DNA from: Sphaerotilus hippei
GTDB lineage: Bacteria; Pseudomonadota; Gammaproteobacteria; Burkholderiales; Burkholderiaceae_C
Assembly: GCF_003201595.1 (NCBI RefSeq)
Contig: NZ_QJJS01000001.1
Coordinates: 310,001 to 374,000, forward strand
DNA: 64,000 nt
Direction: 5' to 3'
Positions 35,088 to 43,974 of the stretch are shown here, piece after piece. The notes under the pieces were generated by a model. It ran no database searches. It saw only the letters and a list, made by a program, of their open reading frames with translations, and had not been told where the DNA came from. Within the stretch, counting starts at the first letter, position 1. Every line of letters begins with the position of its first letter. The translations under genes and the position numbers were made by a program.

Positions 35088-35894
35088 TCAGGTCGTCGCA
35101 GGCGGGGGCTGCAGGGCCGACCACTGCGCCGGCGTGCCGACGTTTTCCCAGCGGCCGGGGTAAGGTTGCAGGCTGATGCGCTGCGCGGCCAGGCCGTCGT
35201 GCAGCAGCGGCCCCAGCGCGGCGCGGGTGCCGGCCGGGGTGGCCGCGAGCAGGTCGCGGTGCATCAGCGCGAGGTTGGCGTAGGTGCAGCGTCCGCCGTC
35301 GGGCAGGGCATCCGCCTCGGCCCGGGCCAGGCCCAGCGAGGCCTCGGCGCCGATCGCGGGCTGCGGCGCACCGGGGGCGAAATCCCCTCGGGGGTGAAAG
35401 GCCGGATTGGGCACGGTCCACAGGTGGGCCAGCAGGCCGCTGCGCACGAAGCGCTGGGCCAGCTCGGCGTCGAAGCGGAAGTCCGGTGCCCAGATGTCGC
35501 CCGAGATGACCCAGAACGCCTCGCGGCCGTCGGCGCACAGCCAGTCCAGCACGGTGGCGATGCCACCGGCCGTCTCCAGCGCCCCGCCGTGCTCACGCTG
35601 CTCGTGGGAATAGCGCAGGTGCAGGCCGAAGCGGCTGCCGTCGCCCAGCACCTCGGGAAACTGCACCTCGAGCCAGGCGGTGTTGATCACCACGTCCTGC
35701 ACCCCGTCGCGCGCCAGCGCCTGCAGGTGCCACTCGATCATCGGCCGGCCCAGCACCGGCAGCAGCGGCTTGGGCGTGCGGTCCGTCAGCGGACGCATGC
35801 GCTCGCCCCGTCCGGCGGCCAGCACGATGGCACGCAGGGGTAGGGGGGGTGTTGCCGGAGCGGAGAGGGACACGGGAGCGGGTGCTGGGTTCAT
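35088..35894 (-). CDS. Sugar-phosphate nucleotidyltransferase (MurU-like)
   Basis: Probable N-acetylmuramate-1-phosphate uridylyltransferase of the peptidoglycan recycling bypass, or a related NDP-sugar pyrophosphorylase, 268 residues. The pyrophosphorylase signature is AIVLAAGRGERMRPLTDRTPKPLLPV near residue 22, with the metal aspartate in WVISGDIW and the sugar site in TAGGIATVLDWL and RWENVGTP. The N-terminus is about 20 residues longer than MurU. The usual partner kinase gene amgK is not adjacent, which weakens the specific assignment. It is divergent from tkt. Confidence 0.82.
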   Translation of the reverse strand: MNPAPAPVSLSAPATPPLPLRAIVLAAGRGERMRPLTDRTPKPLLPVLGRPMIEWHLQALARDGVQDVVINTAWLEVQFPEVLGDGSRFGLHLRYSHEQREHGGALETAGGIATVLDWLCADGREAFWVISGDIWAPDFRFDAELAQRFVRSGLLAHLWTVPNPAFHPRGDFAPGAPQPAIGAEASLGLARAEADALPDGGRCTYANLALMHRDLLAATPAGTRAALGPLLHDGLAAQRISLQPYPGRWENVGTPAQWSALQPPPATT

Positions 35895-36116
35895 TTTTGA
35901 AAGCTGCGGGGCAGTTTAGGAAACGAGGTGTGCAAATGCTGCCCCCGAATCGATGGGGTTCGTGAGGCGGATCGTGTGCGAATGGCGAAAAATCGCCGGT
36001 CATCGGCGGACCGCTCTCCGGTGCCCGTGGCAGCCCGTGTGGAAGGGGCTGCGCGCCGTGCGCCTAAAATCGGTGGGTTGTCCTCCTCCACACGGCGTCT
36101 CTCGCCGCACAGCGCC

Positions 36117-38177
36117 ATGGCCGCATCACAAGAAATCTCCTCGTCTTCGACCGCCCAGATGGCCAACGCCATCCGTGCACTGGCCATGGACGCCGTGCAG
36201 CAGGCCAATTCCGGCCACCCCGGCGCCCCGATGGGCATGGCCGAGATCGGCGTGGCGCTGTGGAAGCGTCACCTGAAGCACAACCCCGCCAATCCGCTGT
36301 GGGCCGACCGTGACCGCTTCGTGCTGTCCAACGGCCACGGCTCGATGCTGATCTATGCGCTGCTGCACCTGACCGGCTACGCGCTGAGCCTGGACGACCT
36401 GAAGGCCTTCCGCCAGATGCACAGCAAGACGCCGGGCCACCCGGAAGTCGGCGTGACGCCGGGCGTCGAGACCACCACCGGCCCGCTGGGCCAGGGCATC
36501 ACCAACGCGGTGGGCATGGCGCTGGCCGAGAAGCTGCTGGCTGCCGAGTTCAACCGCGACGGCCACACCGTGGTCGACCACCGCACCTACGCCTTCCTGG
36601 GCGACGGCTGCCTGATGGAGGGCATCAGCCACGAGGCCTGCGCGCTGGCCGGTGCCTGGAAGCTCAACAAGCTGGTCGCCCTGTACGACGACAACGGCAT
36701 CTCGATCGACGGCCAGGTCGCTCCCTGGTTCATCGACGACACCGCCGGGCGTTTTGCCGCCTATGGCTGGAACGTGGTCGGTCCGGTCGACGGCCATGAC
36801 GTCGAGGCCGTCGACGCCGCCATCGCCCAGGCCCGCCAGAGCGGCGACAAGCCCACGCTGGTGATCTGCAAGACCCACATCGGCAAGGGCTCGCCCAACC
36901 GCGCCAACACCTCCAAGGCCCACGGCGAGCCGCTGGGTGCCGAGGAGATCAAGCTGACCCGCGAGTCGATCGGCTGGAGCGCCGAGCCCTTCGTGATCCC
37001 CGCGGACGTCGCCGCTGCCTGGAACTGCCAGGTCGCCGGTGCCGCCAGCCAGGCCGCGTGGGACGAGCGTTTTGCCGCCTACGCCGCCGCCTTCCCGGAA
37101 CTGGCCGCCGAGTTCACCCGCCGCATGGCCGGTGAACTGCCCGACACCTTTGCCGAGATCGCCGTCGAGGTGGTCGCCGCCGCTCACGACAAGGCCGAGA
37201 CGGTCGCCAGCCGCAAGGCCAGCCAGCTCGCGCTGGAGCACTTCACCGCGAAGCTGCCCGAGATGCTGGGCGGCTCGGCCGACCTGACCGGCTCGAACCT
37301 GACCAACACCAAGTCCACGCCCAACCTGCGCTTCGACGCGGCCGGCGCCGTGGTCAAGAACGAGGCCGGCCAGGGCGGGCGCCACATCAACTACGGCGTG
37401 CGCGAGTTCGGCATGGCCGCCATCATGAACGGCGTGGCGCTGCACGGCGGCTACATCCCCTACGGCGGCACCTTCCTGACCTTCAGCGACTACAGCCGCA
37501 ACGCCATCCGCATGGCCGCGCTGATGAAGCTGCGCGTGGTGCATGTGTTCACCCACGACTCGATCGGCCTGGGCGAGGACGGCCCGACCCACCAGTCGGT
37601 CGAGCACGCCGCCAGCCTGCGCCTGATCCCCGGCCTGGACGTCTGGCGTCCGGCCGACACCACCGAGACCGCGGTCGCCTGGACCATGGCGCTGGCCAAC
37701 AAGCATCGCCCCAGCGCGCTGCTGCTGAGCCGCCAGAACCTGCCCTACGCACCCAAGACCGATGCCGACGTCATCACCAAGGGCGCCTACGTGCTGGCCG
37801 AGCCCAGCGAAGTGGGCTTCAAGGAAGGCAAGAAGGCCAAGGCCGTGATCATCGCCACCGGCTCCGAAGTGCAGCTGGCGCTGCACGCCCAGGCTGAGCT
37901 GGCCAAGCTGAAGATCCCCGTGCGCGTGGTCAGCATGCCCTCGACCACGGTGTTCGACCGCCAGAGCGTCGCCTACAAGACCGAGGTGCTGCCGGCCAAG
38001 CTGCCGCGCATCGCGATCGAGGCCGGCGTGACCGACTTCTGGTGGAAGTACGGCTGCGACGCCGTCATCGGCCTGGACACCTACGGCGAGTCGGCTCCGG
38101 CCGGCGTGTTGTTCAAGCACTTCGGTTTCACCCCCGAGAACGTGGTGGCCACCGTGCGGAAAGTACTCGGCGCGTAA
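36117..38177 (+). CDS. tkt: Transketolase
   Basis: Thiamine-diphosphate enzyme of the pentose phosphate and, where present, Calvin pathways. ATG 36117 gives 686 residues, within the normal range; upstream extension is not family-like. Recognised are [26 protein letters not shown], the ThDP motif [18 protein letters not shown] near residue 160, [21 protein letters not shown], the catalytic glutamate in [15 protein letters not shown] and [18 protein letters not shown]. The gap gene follows 81 bases downstream on the same strand, an arrangement common in betaproteobacteria, so co-expression for carbon flow is likely. Confidence 0.97.
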   Translation: MAASQEISSSSTAQMANAIRALAMDAVQQANSGHPGAPMGMAEIGVALWKRHLKHNPANPLWADRDRFVLSNGHGSMLIYALLHLTGYALSLDDLKAFRQMHSKTPGHPEVGVTPGVETTTGPLGQGITNAVGMALAEKLLAAEFNRDGHTVVDHRTYAFLGDGCLMEGISHEACALAGAWKLNKLVALYDDNGISIDGQVAPWFIDDTAGRFAAYGWNVVGPVDGHDVEAVDAAIAQARQSGDKPTLVICKTHIGKGSPNRANTSKAHGEPLGAEEIKLTRESIGWSAEPFVIPADVAAAWNCQVAGAASQAAWDERFAAYAAAFPELAAEFTRRMAGELPDTFAEIAVEVVAAAHDKAETVASRKASQLALEHFTAKLPEMLGGSADLTGSNLTNTKSTPNLRFDAAGAVVKNEAGQGGRHINYGVREFGMAAIMNGVALHGGYIPYGGTFLTFSDYSRNAIRMAALMKLRVVHVFTHDSIGLGEDGPTHQSVEHAASLRLIPGLDVWRPADTTETAVAWTMALANKHRPSALLLSRQNLPYAPKTDADVITKGAYVLAEPSEVGFKEGKKAKAVIIATGSEVQLALHAQAELAKLKIPVRVVSMPSTTVFDRQSVAYKTEVLPAKLPRIAIEAGVTDFWWKYGCDAVIGLDTYGESAPAGVLFKHFGFTPENVVATVRKVLGA

Positions 38178-38243
38178 GCATCGCCAGCGCACACTCGACG
38201 GGTTTTGTCCCGACGGGATCCGGTTTCCTGTTTTGTCCGTTAA

Positions 38244-39257
<1,014 letters not shown>

Positions 39258-39282
39258 ATCGCCGCTGACCTGCACTCGCGGG

Positions 39283-39298
39283 CGTGACTTCGGTCACG
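39283..39298. promoter_or_regulatory. Palindrome resembling the Crp-type operator core
   Basis: CGTGACTTCGGTCACG is a perfect 6-base inverted repeat with a TTCG centre, in the 3' region of gap. It shares TGAC-N4-GTCA with the site at 22333-22354. It could be a regulator site for the acyltransferase gene or a UUCG tetraloop hairpin stabilising the gap mRNA. Confidence 0.4.
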
Positions 39299-39315
39299 TG
39301 CCCGGAGTAAGCTGG

Positions 39316-39352
39316 AGGGCTTTGCTCCCACGAGCAGGGCCCTTTTTCTTTT
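39316..39352 (+). terminator. Intrinsic terminator after gap
   Basis: An outer stem AGGGC / GCCCT and an inner stem GCTC / GAGC separated by a small internal loop are followed by CTTTTTCTTTT. It would end the tkt-gap transcript just before the acyltransferase gene. Confidence 0.78.
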
Positions 39353-39365
39353 GTCCGCGCGATCC

Positions 39366-40547
39366 GTGAATCCTGCCGCTGCTCTTCCTTCCGGCGTGAA
39401 TGCCGCCCCCGTGCCGCGTGCGTCCCCCGCGGGCGGCCCGCCGGTCGGCGTGATCGATCTGGTGCGTGTGCTGGCCACCCAGCTCATCGTCTGGCATCAC
39501 CTGGCCTTCTACGGCCCGATGTCGGACGTGGTCCATCGTGAGTGGCCGCTGCCGATCGGCGCGCTCTACGACCACGGTCGCCTGGCCGTCCAGGTCTTCC
39601 TGGTGCTGGGCGGGTACCTGGCCGCCCGCTCGCTGGCCGGGCGCCTGACGCTGCCCCCCGGGCGGGCCGTGCCCGCCTTGCCGCTGCCCAGGCTGCTCTG
39701 GCAGCGCTACGTGCGCCTGGTCCAGCCGCTGGGCGTGGCGCTGCTGCTGGCCATCGCCGCGGCGGCGCTGGCGCGCCAGCTGATGGACCACGAGGCCACC
39801 CCCGCGGCGCCGACCTGGGAGCAGTGGGCCGCCCACCTGCTGCTGCTGCACGACGTGCTGGACTACGACGGCCTGTCGGCCGGCGTCTGGTACGTGGCCA
39901 TCGATTTCCAGCTGCAGGCCCTGCTGATCGCCTGGGCCTGGCTGTGCCGCCTGGCCATGCCGGGGGCCAGCCGCTGGCCGCAGCGCCTGTTCTTCGTCGG
40001 CTCGGCCCTGCTGACCGTGGTGTCGCTGCTGTGCTTCAACCGCCAGCCCGAGCTGGACGTGTGGGCGCCGTATTTCTACGGCTCCTTCGGCCTGGGCGTC
40101 ATGGTGCAGGGCCTGACCCGTCGGGGCCGGCCCTGGGGCGCGCTGGCGGCGCTGCTGCTGCTGGTCGGGCTGGTGCTGGAGGTCGAGTGGCGGCTGCGCA
40201 TCCTGGTGGCGGGGGGCACGGCGATGGCGCTGGTCGTCTGCGTGGCGTCCCGCCGCTGCGCGGACTGGCAGCCCGCGGCATGGCTGCAGGGCCTGGCGCG
40301 GGTGTCCTACGCCCAGTTCCTGCTGCACTATCCGCTGGCGCTGGTGGTCAACGCCCTGGTGTTCCGCCTCTGGCCCGAGCAGGTGGTGGCCAATGCCGCC
40401 GGCATGCTCGCGATCTGGCTGCTCAGCCTGCCGGCGGCGATGCTGTTCCATGCCCTGGTCGAGGCGCCGACCGCGACCCGGCACTGGCAGGCGCTGGGTC
40501 GCCTGCTGATGCGCTTGCTGCGCCTGCCCCGGCCGAGCGTGGGCTGA
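39366..40547 (+). CDS. Acyltransferase-3 family membrane protein
   Basis: Integral membrane O-acyltransferase of the OafA/acyltransferase-3 type; the acceptor is unknown (often LPS O-antigen, exopolysaccharide or peptidoglycan sugars). The protein has about ten hydrophobic helices. The family start VIDLVRVLATQLIVWHHLAFYGPMSD contains the catalytic-type histidine pair after the first helix. The tail APTATRHWQALGRLL is short, with no SGNH domain. The start is uncertain: GTG 39366 or GTG 39396 are possible, while TTG 39351 lies in the preceding terminator T run and is rejected. It converges on the DUF445 gene. Confidence 0.82.
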   Translation: MNPAAALPSGVNAAPVPRASPAGGPPVGVIDLVRVLATQLIVWHHLAFYGPMSDVVHREWPLPIGALYDHGRLAVQVFLVLGGYLAARSLAGRLTLPPGRAVPALPLPRLLWQRYVRLVQPLGVALLLAIAAAALARQLMDHEATPAAPTWEQWAAHLLLLHDVLDYDGLSAGVWYVAIDFQLQALLIAWAWLCRLAMPGASRWPQRLFFVGSALLTVVSLLCFNRQPELDVWAPYFYGSFGLGVMVQGLTRRGRPWGALAALLLLVGLVLEVEWRLRILVAGGTAMALVVCVASRRCADWQPAAWLQGLARVSYAQFLLHYPLALVVNALVFRLWPEQVVANAAGMLAIWLLSLPAAMLFHALVEAPTATRHWQALGRLLMRLLRLPRPSVG

Positions 40548-40556
40548 CGCGGCGCT

Positions 40557-41855
40557 TCAGCGCAGCGCCGCCCAGAGCAGGTCGGCGCCGTGCAGCAGCA
40601 GGCCGATGCAGCCGCCGACCAGCGTGCCGTTGAGGCGGATGAACTGCAGGTCGGGGCCGACGCTGAGCTCGACGCTGTGCACCAGCTCCCGCTCGTCCCA
40701 GCTGCGCACGGTGCTGGCGATGTGCCGGGTGATGCCGTCGCGCAGGTCGTCGGCCACGGCGGCGGCGGCGTCTTCCAGGTGCTGCTGCAGCGCGGCGCGC
40801 AGCGGTGCGTGGTCCGCCAGCGCGGCGGCCAGCGTCTGCAGGGCGGTCGTCAGCTGGGTGCGCAGGGCCGAATCGTCCTGTGCCAGATCGGCCTGGATCC
40901 GTGAGCGCAGGCCCTGCCACAGGCCGTGCAGGCCCTGCTGCACGGTCGGGTCGTCCAGCAGTCCGGCCTGCTGGCGGGCGATGCGATCGCGCCAGTCCGG
41001 GTCGTGCTGCAGCCGGTCGATGGTGCGCTGCAGTGCCTCGCTCCAGGCGATCCGCCGGGGGTGGTCGGCCTGGGTGGCCACACGCTGCAGCCAGTCGCGG
41101 GCCCCGCGCAGCAGGCTCTGGGTGATGCGCTGGCTGTAGTCGGCCGGGTTGGCGAGCAGGCCCAGCGCCTTGAGCGTGCGGGGGTATTCCTTGTCCGCGA
41201 CCTCGATGAGCAGGTCCGACAGCATGTCGTGCACCTGCGGATCGTCCAGCCAGCGCTCCATCTGCTCCAGCGTCAGCGTCAGCAGGCGCTGGTCGTGCCC
41301 GCTGGCGCTGAGCCAGCGCAGCAGGCGAGCGGCCGCATCGGCGCTGTCGACCTGCGCGAGCTGGTCACGCACCAGCCCGGTCAGCACCCCGCGCACCCGT
41401 TCGTCGTCGACGGTGTCGAGCGCGCCGGCCATCAGGCGGGCCAGGCGCTCGCCGAGCCAGCGGGCATGGGTCGGGTCGGCCAGCCAGCGGGTCAGCTGCT
41501 CGACCGGCTGCAGCGCGCGCAGCCGCTCCATCAGCCGGTCGCGGCCGAGGAAACGGTCGCGGATGAAGGCCGCCAGGCTGTCGGCGACCCGGGCCTGGTT
41601 GCGTGGCAGGATGGCCGTGTGCGGAAAGGGCAGCCCCATCGGGTGGCGGAACAGCGCGACGACCGCGAACCAGTCCGCCAGCGCGCCCACCATGGCCGCC
41701 TCGGCGAAGGCGGCGATCCAGGCCCAGGTGCCGTCGGGCGCCTGGGCGCGGGCCAGTACGTACAGGGCGCTGACCGCCACCAGCAGGCCGGTGGCCAGCC
41801 GCTTGCCGCGGCGCAGCGCCGCTTCCTTGTCGGCGCCCGCCCCGGCCGCCGTCAT
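40557..41855 (-). CDS. DUF445 (YjiN) family membrane protein
   Basis: 432-residue inner-membrane protein of unknown function. The first 60 residues contain the family signature GTWAWIAAFAEAAMVGALADWFAVVALFRHPMG followed by IPHTAILPRNQ-like PFPHTAILPRNQARVADSLAAFI. A long amphipathic helical region with repeated Trp/Leu/Asp blocks follows and could be coiled. The C-terminus returns to a hydrophobic segment (FIRLNGTLVGGCIGLLLHGADLLW). It lies 15 bases after the SPOR gene on the same strand, in the birA-SPOR-DUF445 run. Confidence 0.88.
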   Translation of the reverse strand: MTAAGAGADKEAALRRGKRLATGLLVAVSALYVLARAQAPDGTWAWIAAFAEAAMVGALADWFAVVALFRHPMGLPFPHTAILPRNQARVADSLAAFIRDRFLGRDRLMERLRALQPVEQLTRWLADPTHARWLGERLARLMAGALDTVDDERVRGVLTGLVRDQLAQVDSADAAARLLRWLSASGHDQRLLTLTLEQMERWLDDPQVHDMLSDLLIEVADKEYPRTLKALGLLANPADYSQRITQSLLRGARDWLQRVATQADHPRRIAWSEALQRTIDRLQHDPDWRDRIARQQAGLLDDPTVQQGLHGLWQGLRSRIQADLAQDDSALRTQLTTALQTLAAALADHAPLRAALQQHLEDAAAAVADDLRDGITRHIASTVRSWDERELVHSVELSVGPDLQFIRLNGTLVGGCIGLLLHGADLLWAALR

Positions 41856-41870
41856 CGGGGCCGCCGCCGT

Positions 41871-42515
41871 TCAGCCATTGCGGCAGGGCTGGAAACGTTT
41901 GCCGTGCAGCGGCGCGCCGATGCCCTTCAGGCTCTCCTGCACCGACACGTCGGCCGCCGGCACGCGGATGGTGTGCCAGACGGTGGGCGGCGTGAGCGTG
42001 ACGATGCGCGCCGACCGCAGGCGCTGGCTCTCGAGCCGGCGCACCGCCTCGCGCGCCTCCTCGATGCCGTTGAAGCGGCCCAGCGACAGCCCGGGCACCA
42101 GCGTGGCGGGTTCCTCGACCTCGGTGTAGCCGATGTTGCGCTTCTTCAGGTCCTCGATGCGCCGCTGCATGGCCTCCGGCTTGGCGTAGCGGCCCATGTA
42201 GACCAGCCACACCCCGGGCTTCTCGAGCCGGGTGACGGCCCAGCCGCCCTGCGGCAGCAGCGCCCGCACCGCGTTGTCGGCGCTGCTGAACTCGGCCGGC
42301 GTGAACGGGCCGGCCTCCAGGCAGATCGGCGGGGGCGCCACCAGGCTGCCGGGCGCGACCGGGCGGATCAGGTCCGGCTGCACCTGCTGGGCGATGCGCT
42401 GGGGCTCGCGGTCGGCCTCGGGCGACAGGTCGATCACCGAACGCAGCCAGCCCTGGGTCCAGCCGAAGAACAGCAGGTTGGCCGCGACCAGCAGCAGCAC
42501 CAGACCCCTCAGCAT
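41871..42515 (-). CDS. SPOR-domain-like membrane-anchored protein
   Basis: 214-residue protein with an N-terminal membrane anchor (LRGLVLLLVAANLLFFGWTQGWL) and a periplasmic part. Residues 65-155 hold a SPOR-like fold: ICLEAGPFTPAEFSSADNAVRALL, then WLVYMGRYAKPEAMQRRIEDLKKRNI and LSLGRFNGIEEAREAVRRLES. SPOR domains bind denuded glycans at the division septum, so a cell-envelope function is inferred. It overlaps the end of birA by 7 bases, an operon typical of Burkholderiales in which birA is followed by a SPOR protein. Confidence 0.82.
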   Translation of the reverse strand: MLRGLVLLLVAANLLFFGWTQGWLRSVIDLSPEADREPQRIAQQVQPDLIRPVAPGSLVAPPPICLEAGPFTPAEFSSADNAVRALLPQGGWAVTRLEKPGVWLVYMGRYAKPEAMQRRIEDLKKRNIGYTEVEEPATLVPGLSLGRFNGIEEAREAVRRLESQRLRSARIVTLTPPTVWHTIRVPAADVSVQESLKGIGAPLHGKRFQPCRNG

Positions 42516-43336
42516 GGGCGCACGCTCACTTCGCCGCTGGCCACCGGCTGCAGCGTGCCGTCGTCGCGCCGGACCCGCAGCTGGCCGTCGCGGTCGGGGC
42601 CGATCGCCGTGCCCCGCAGCTCGCCGGCCGAGACGGTGCGACCGGCCAGCACGTCCCGCTCGGCGTAGGCCGGCAGCAGCGGCGCCAGCCCGTCCCGCTC
42701 GAAGGCCTGCAGGGCCTGCAGCAGCGGGGCGGCGATGCGGTGCAGCGTCCGGGGGGCATCCAGGTCGGGCTGCAGCTCCTGCACGCCGGCATAACCGGTG
42801 CGGAAGCCGCCTTCGGGTCCGGCGCTCGGGCCGGCGGCCGGTCGGGCCAGGATGTTCAGTCCGCAGCCGATCACGGTCCAGCGGCCCTCGGGGTCACCCG
42901 GCAGGGCCACGGTCTCGATCAGGATGCCACCGAGCTTGCGGTCGGCGCCGTCGGTCAGCCAGAGGTCGTTGGGCCACTTGATGCCCAGGCGCGGTGGCGC
43001 GGACGGGTCCAGCGCGCGCGCCAGCGCCAGGCCCACCGCCAGCGACAGGCCGGACCAGTCCCGGGGGGCGTAGCGCAGGCCGAGCGAGAAGGTCAGCGAG
43101 CCGCCGGGCTCGCTCCACCAGGGCCGGCCCAGGCGGCCACGACCGGCCGTCTGCTGCTCGGCCACCATCAGGCAGGTCGAGGTGTCGCCGGCACGGGCGC
43201 GCTCCATCAGCGAGGTGTTGGTCGAGCCGGTGCGTGGCAGGACCTCCACGCTCAGGTCCGGGGCCAGGGGCAGCAGCAGCTGCCAGAGGGTTTCAGCATC
43301 CCAGTGCAGCATGGGTTCCAGGCGGGGGGCAGTCAC
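42509..43336 (-). CDS. birA: Biotin--[acetyl-CoA carboxylase] ligase
   Basis: Attaches biotin to carboxyl-carrier proteins. The catalytic domain shows TGSTNTSLMERARAG, the biotinyl-AMP loop AEQQTAGRGRLGRPWWSEPGGSL near residue 62 and IKWPNDLWL near 120, plus GGILIET. A C-terminal SH3-like domain follows (DGQLRVRRDDGTLQPVASGEV). There is no N-terminal helix-turn-helix, so it is a monofunctional ligase, not a bio repressor. The start is uncertain between GTG 43336 and ATG 43312; the longer one is used, and neither has a clear Shine-Dalgarno. Confidence 0.93.
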   Translation of the reverse strand: MTAPRLEPMLHWDAETLWQLLLPLAPDLSVEVLPRTGSTNTSLMERARAGDTSTCLMVAEQQTAGRGRLGRPWWSEPGGSLTFSLGLRYAPRDWSGLSLAVGLALARALDPSAPPRLGIKWPNDLWLTDGADRKLGGILIETVALPGDPEGRWTVIGCGLNILARPAAGPSAGPEGGFRTGYAGVQELQPDLDAPRTLHRIAAPLLQALQAFERDGLAPLLPAYAERDVLAGRTVSAGELRGTAIGPDRDGQLRVRRDDGTLQPVASGEVSVRPC

Positions 43337-43352
43337 GCGCAAGCTGGCGCGC

Positions 43353-43883
43353 TCAGCGCTTGGGTGCCAGCATGGTGCCGCGGCAGGTCGCGGCGCCGCA
43401 GCGGCAGGCGTAGGCTTTTTTCAGTTTGGCAGTGTATCGTTCGTCGATCACCAGTCGGTAGTCGAAGAACAGTTCCTCGCCTGCATCGATGTCGCGCAGC
43501 GCGCAGATGAAGATGCGGCCGTCGATCTCCTCGGCCTCGCAGTTGGGCGCGCAGGCGTGGTTGATCCAGCGTGACGAATTGCCTTGATGCGCTCCGTCGA
43601 TCACATGACCGTCGTCCAGATGGAAATAGAACGTATGGTTCGGGTCCGAGGGATCGTGCGGGTGACGCCGCAGCGCCTCGTCCCAGTCGATGATCTCGCC
43701 CTTGTATTCGATGATGCGCTCGCCGTGCTGCAGGGGCAGGACGGCGAAGACGCCCCGGCCATGCACGCCGGAGCGGCGCACCTGGATGCGCCTCTGCCCG
43801 GTGGCGGGCGGGGGGGCGGCGAGGGCGGAATCGGCGTCGAGGCCGGCGTTGGGGGCGGGGCGCTGGCGACGCGTCGTGCTCAT
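43353..43883 (-). CDS. SET-domain protein-lysine methyltransferase
   Basis: 176-residue bacterial SET protein. ATG 43883 was chosen; a longer frame upstream overlaps topB and is not family-like. Residues 31-150 form the SET domain: VRRSGVHGRGVFAV, GEIIDWDEAL, then the cofactor/knot motif RWINHACAPNCEAEEI (108-115) and GEELFFDYRL (136-142). A post-SET zinc site is formed by C115 with C160, C162 and C167 (CRCGAATC). Such proteins occur in Burkholderiales and Xanthomonadales and resemble eukaryotic histone methyltransferases; targets are unknown. It is divergent from topB. Confidence 0.9.
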   Translation of the reverse strand: MSTTRRQRPAPNAGLDADSALAAPPPATGQRRIQVRRSGVHGRGVFAVLPLQHGERIIEYKGEIIDWDEALRRHPHDPSDPNHTFYFHLDDGHVIDGAHQGNSSRWINHACAPNCEAEEIDGRIFICALRDIDAGEELFFDYRLVIDERYTAKLKKAYACRCGAATCRGTMLAPKR

Positions 43884-43974
43884 GGGTGCGAGAACTTGGT
43901 TAGATTGAGGTGTGTGAGCGCGCGTGCGCACGCCTGCGCGCAGGGACCGGATTGTAGAGAGCACAGTTGAAAGC

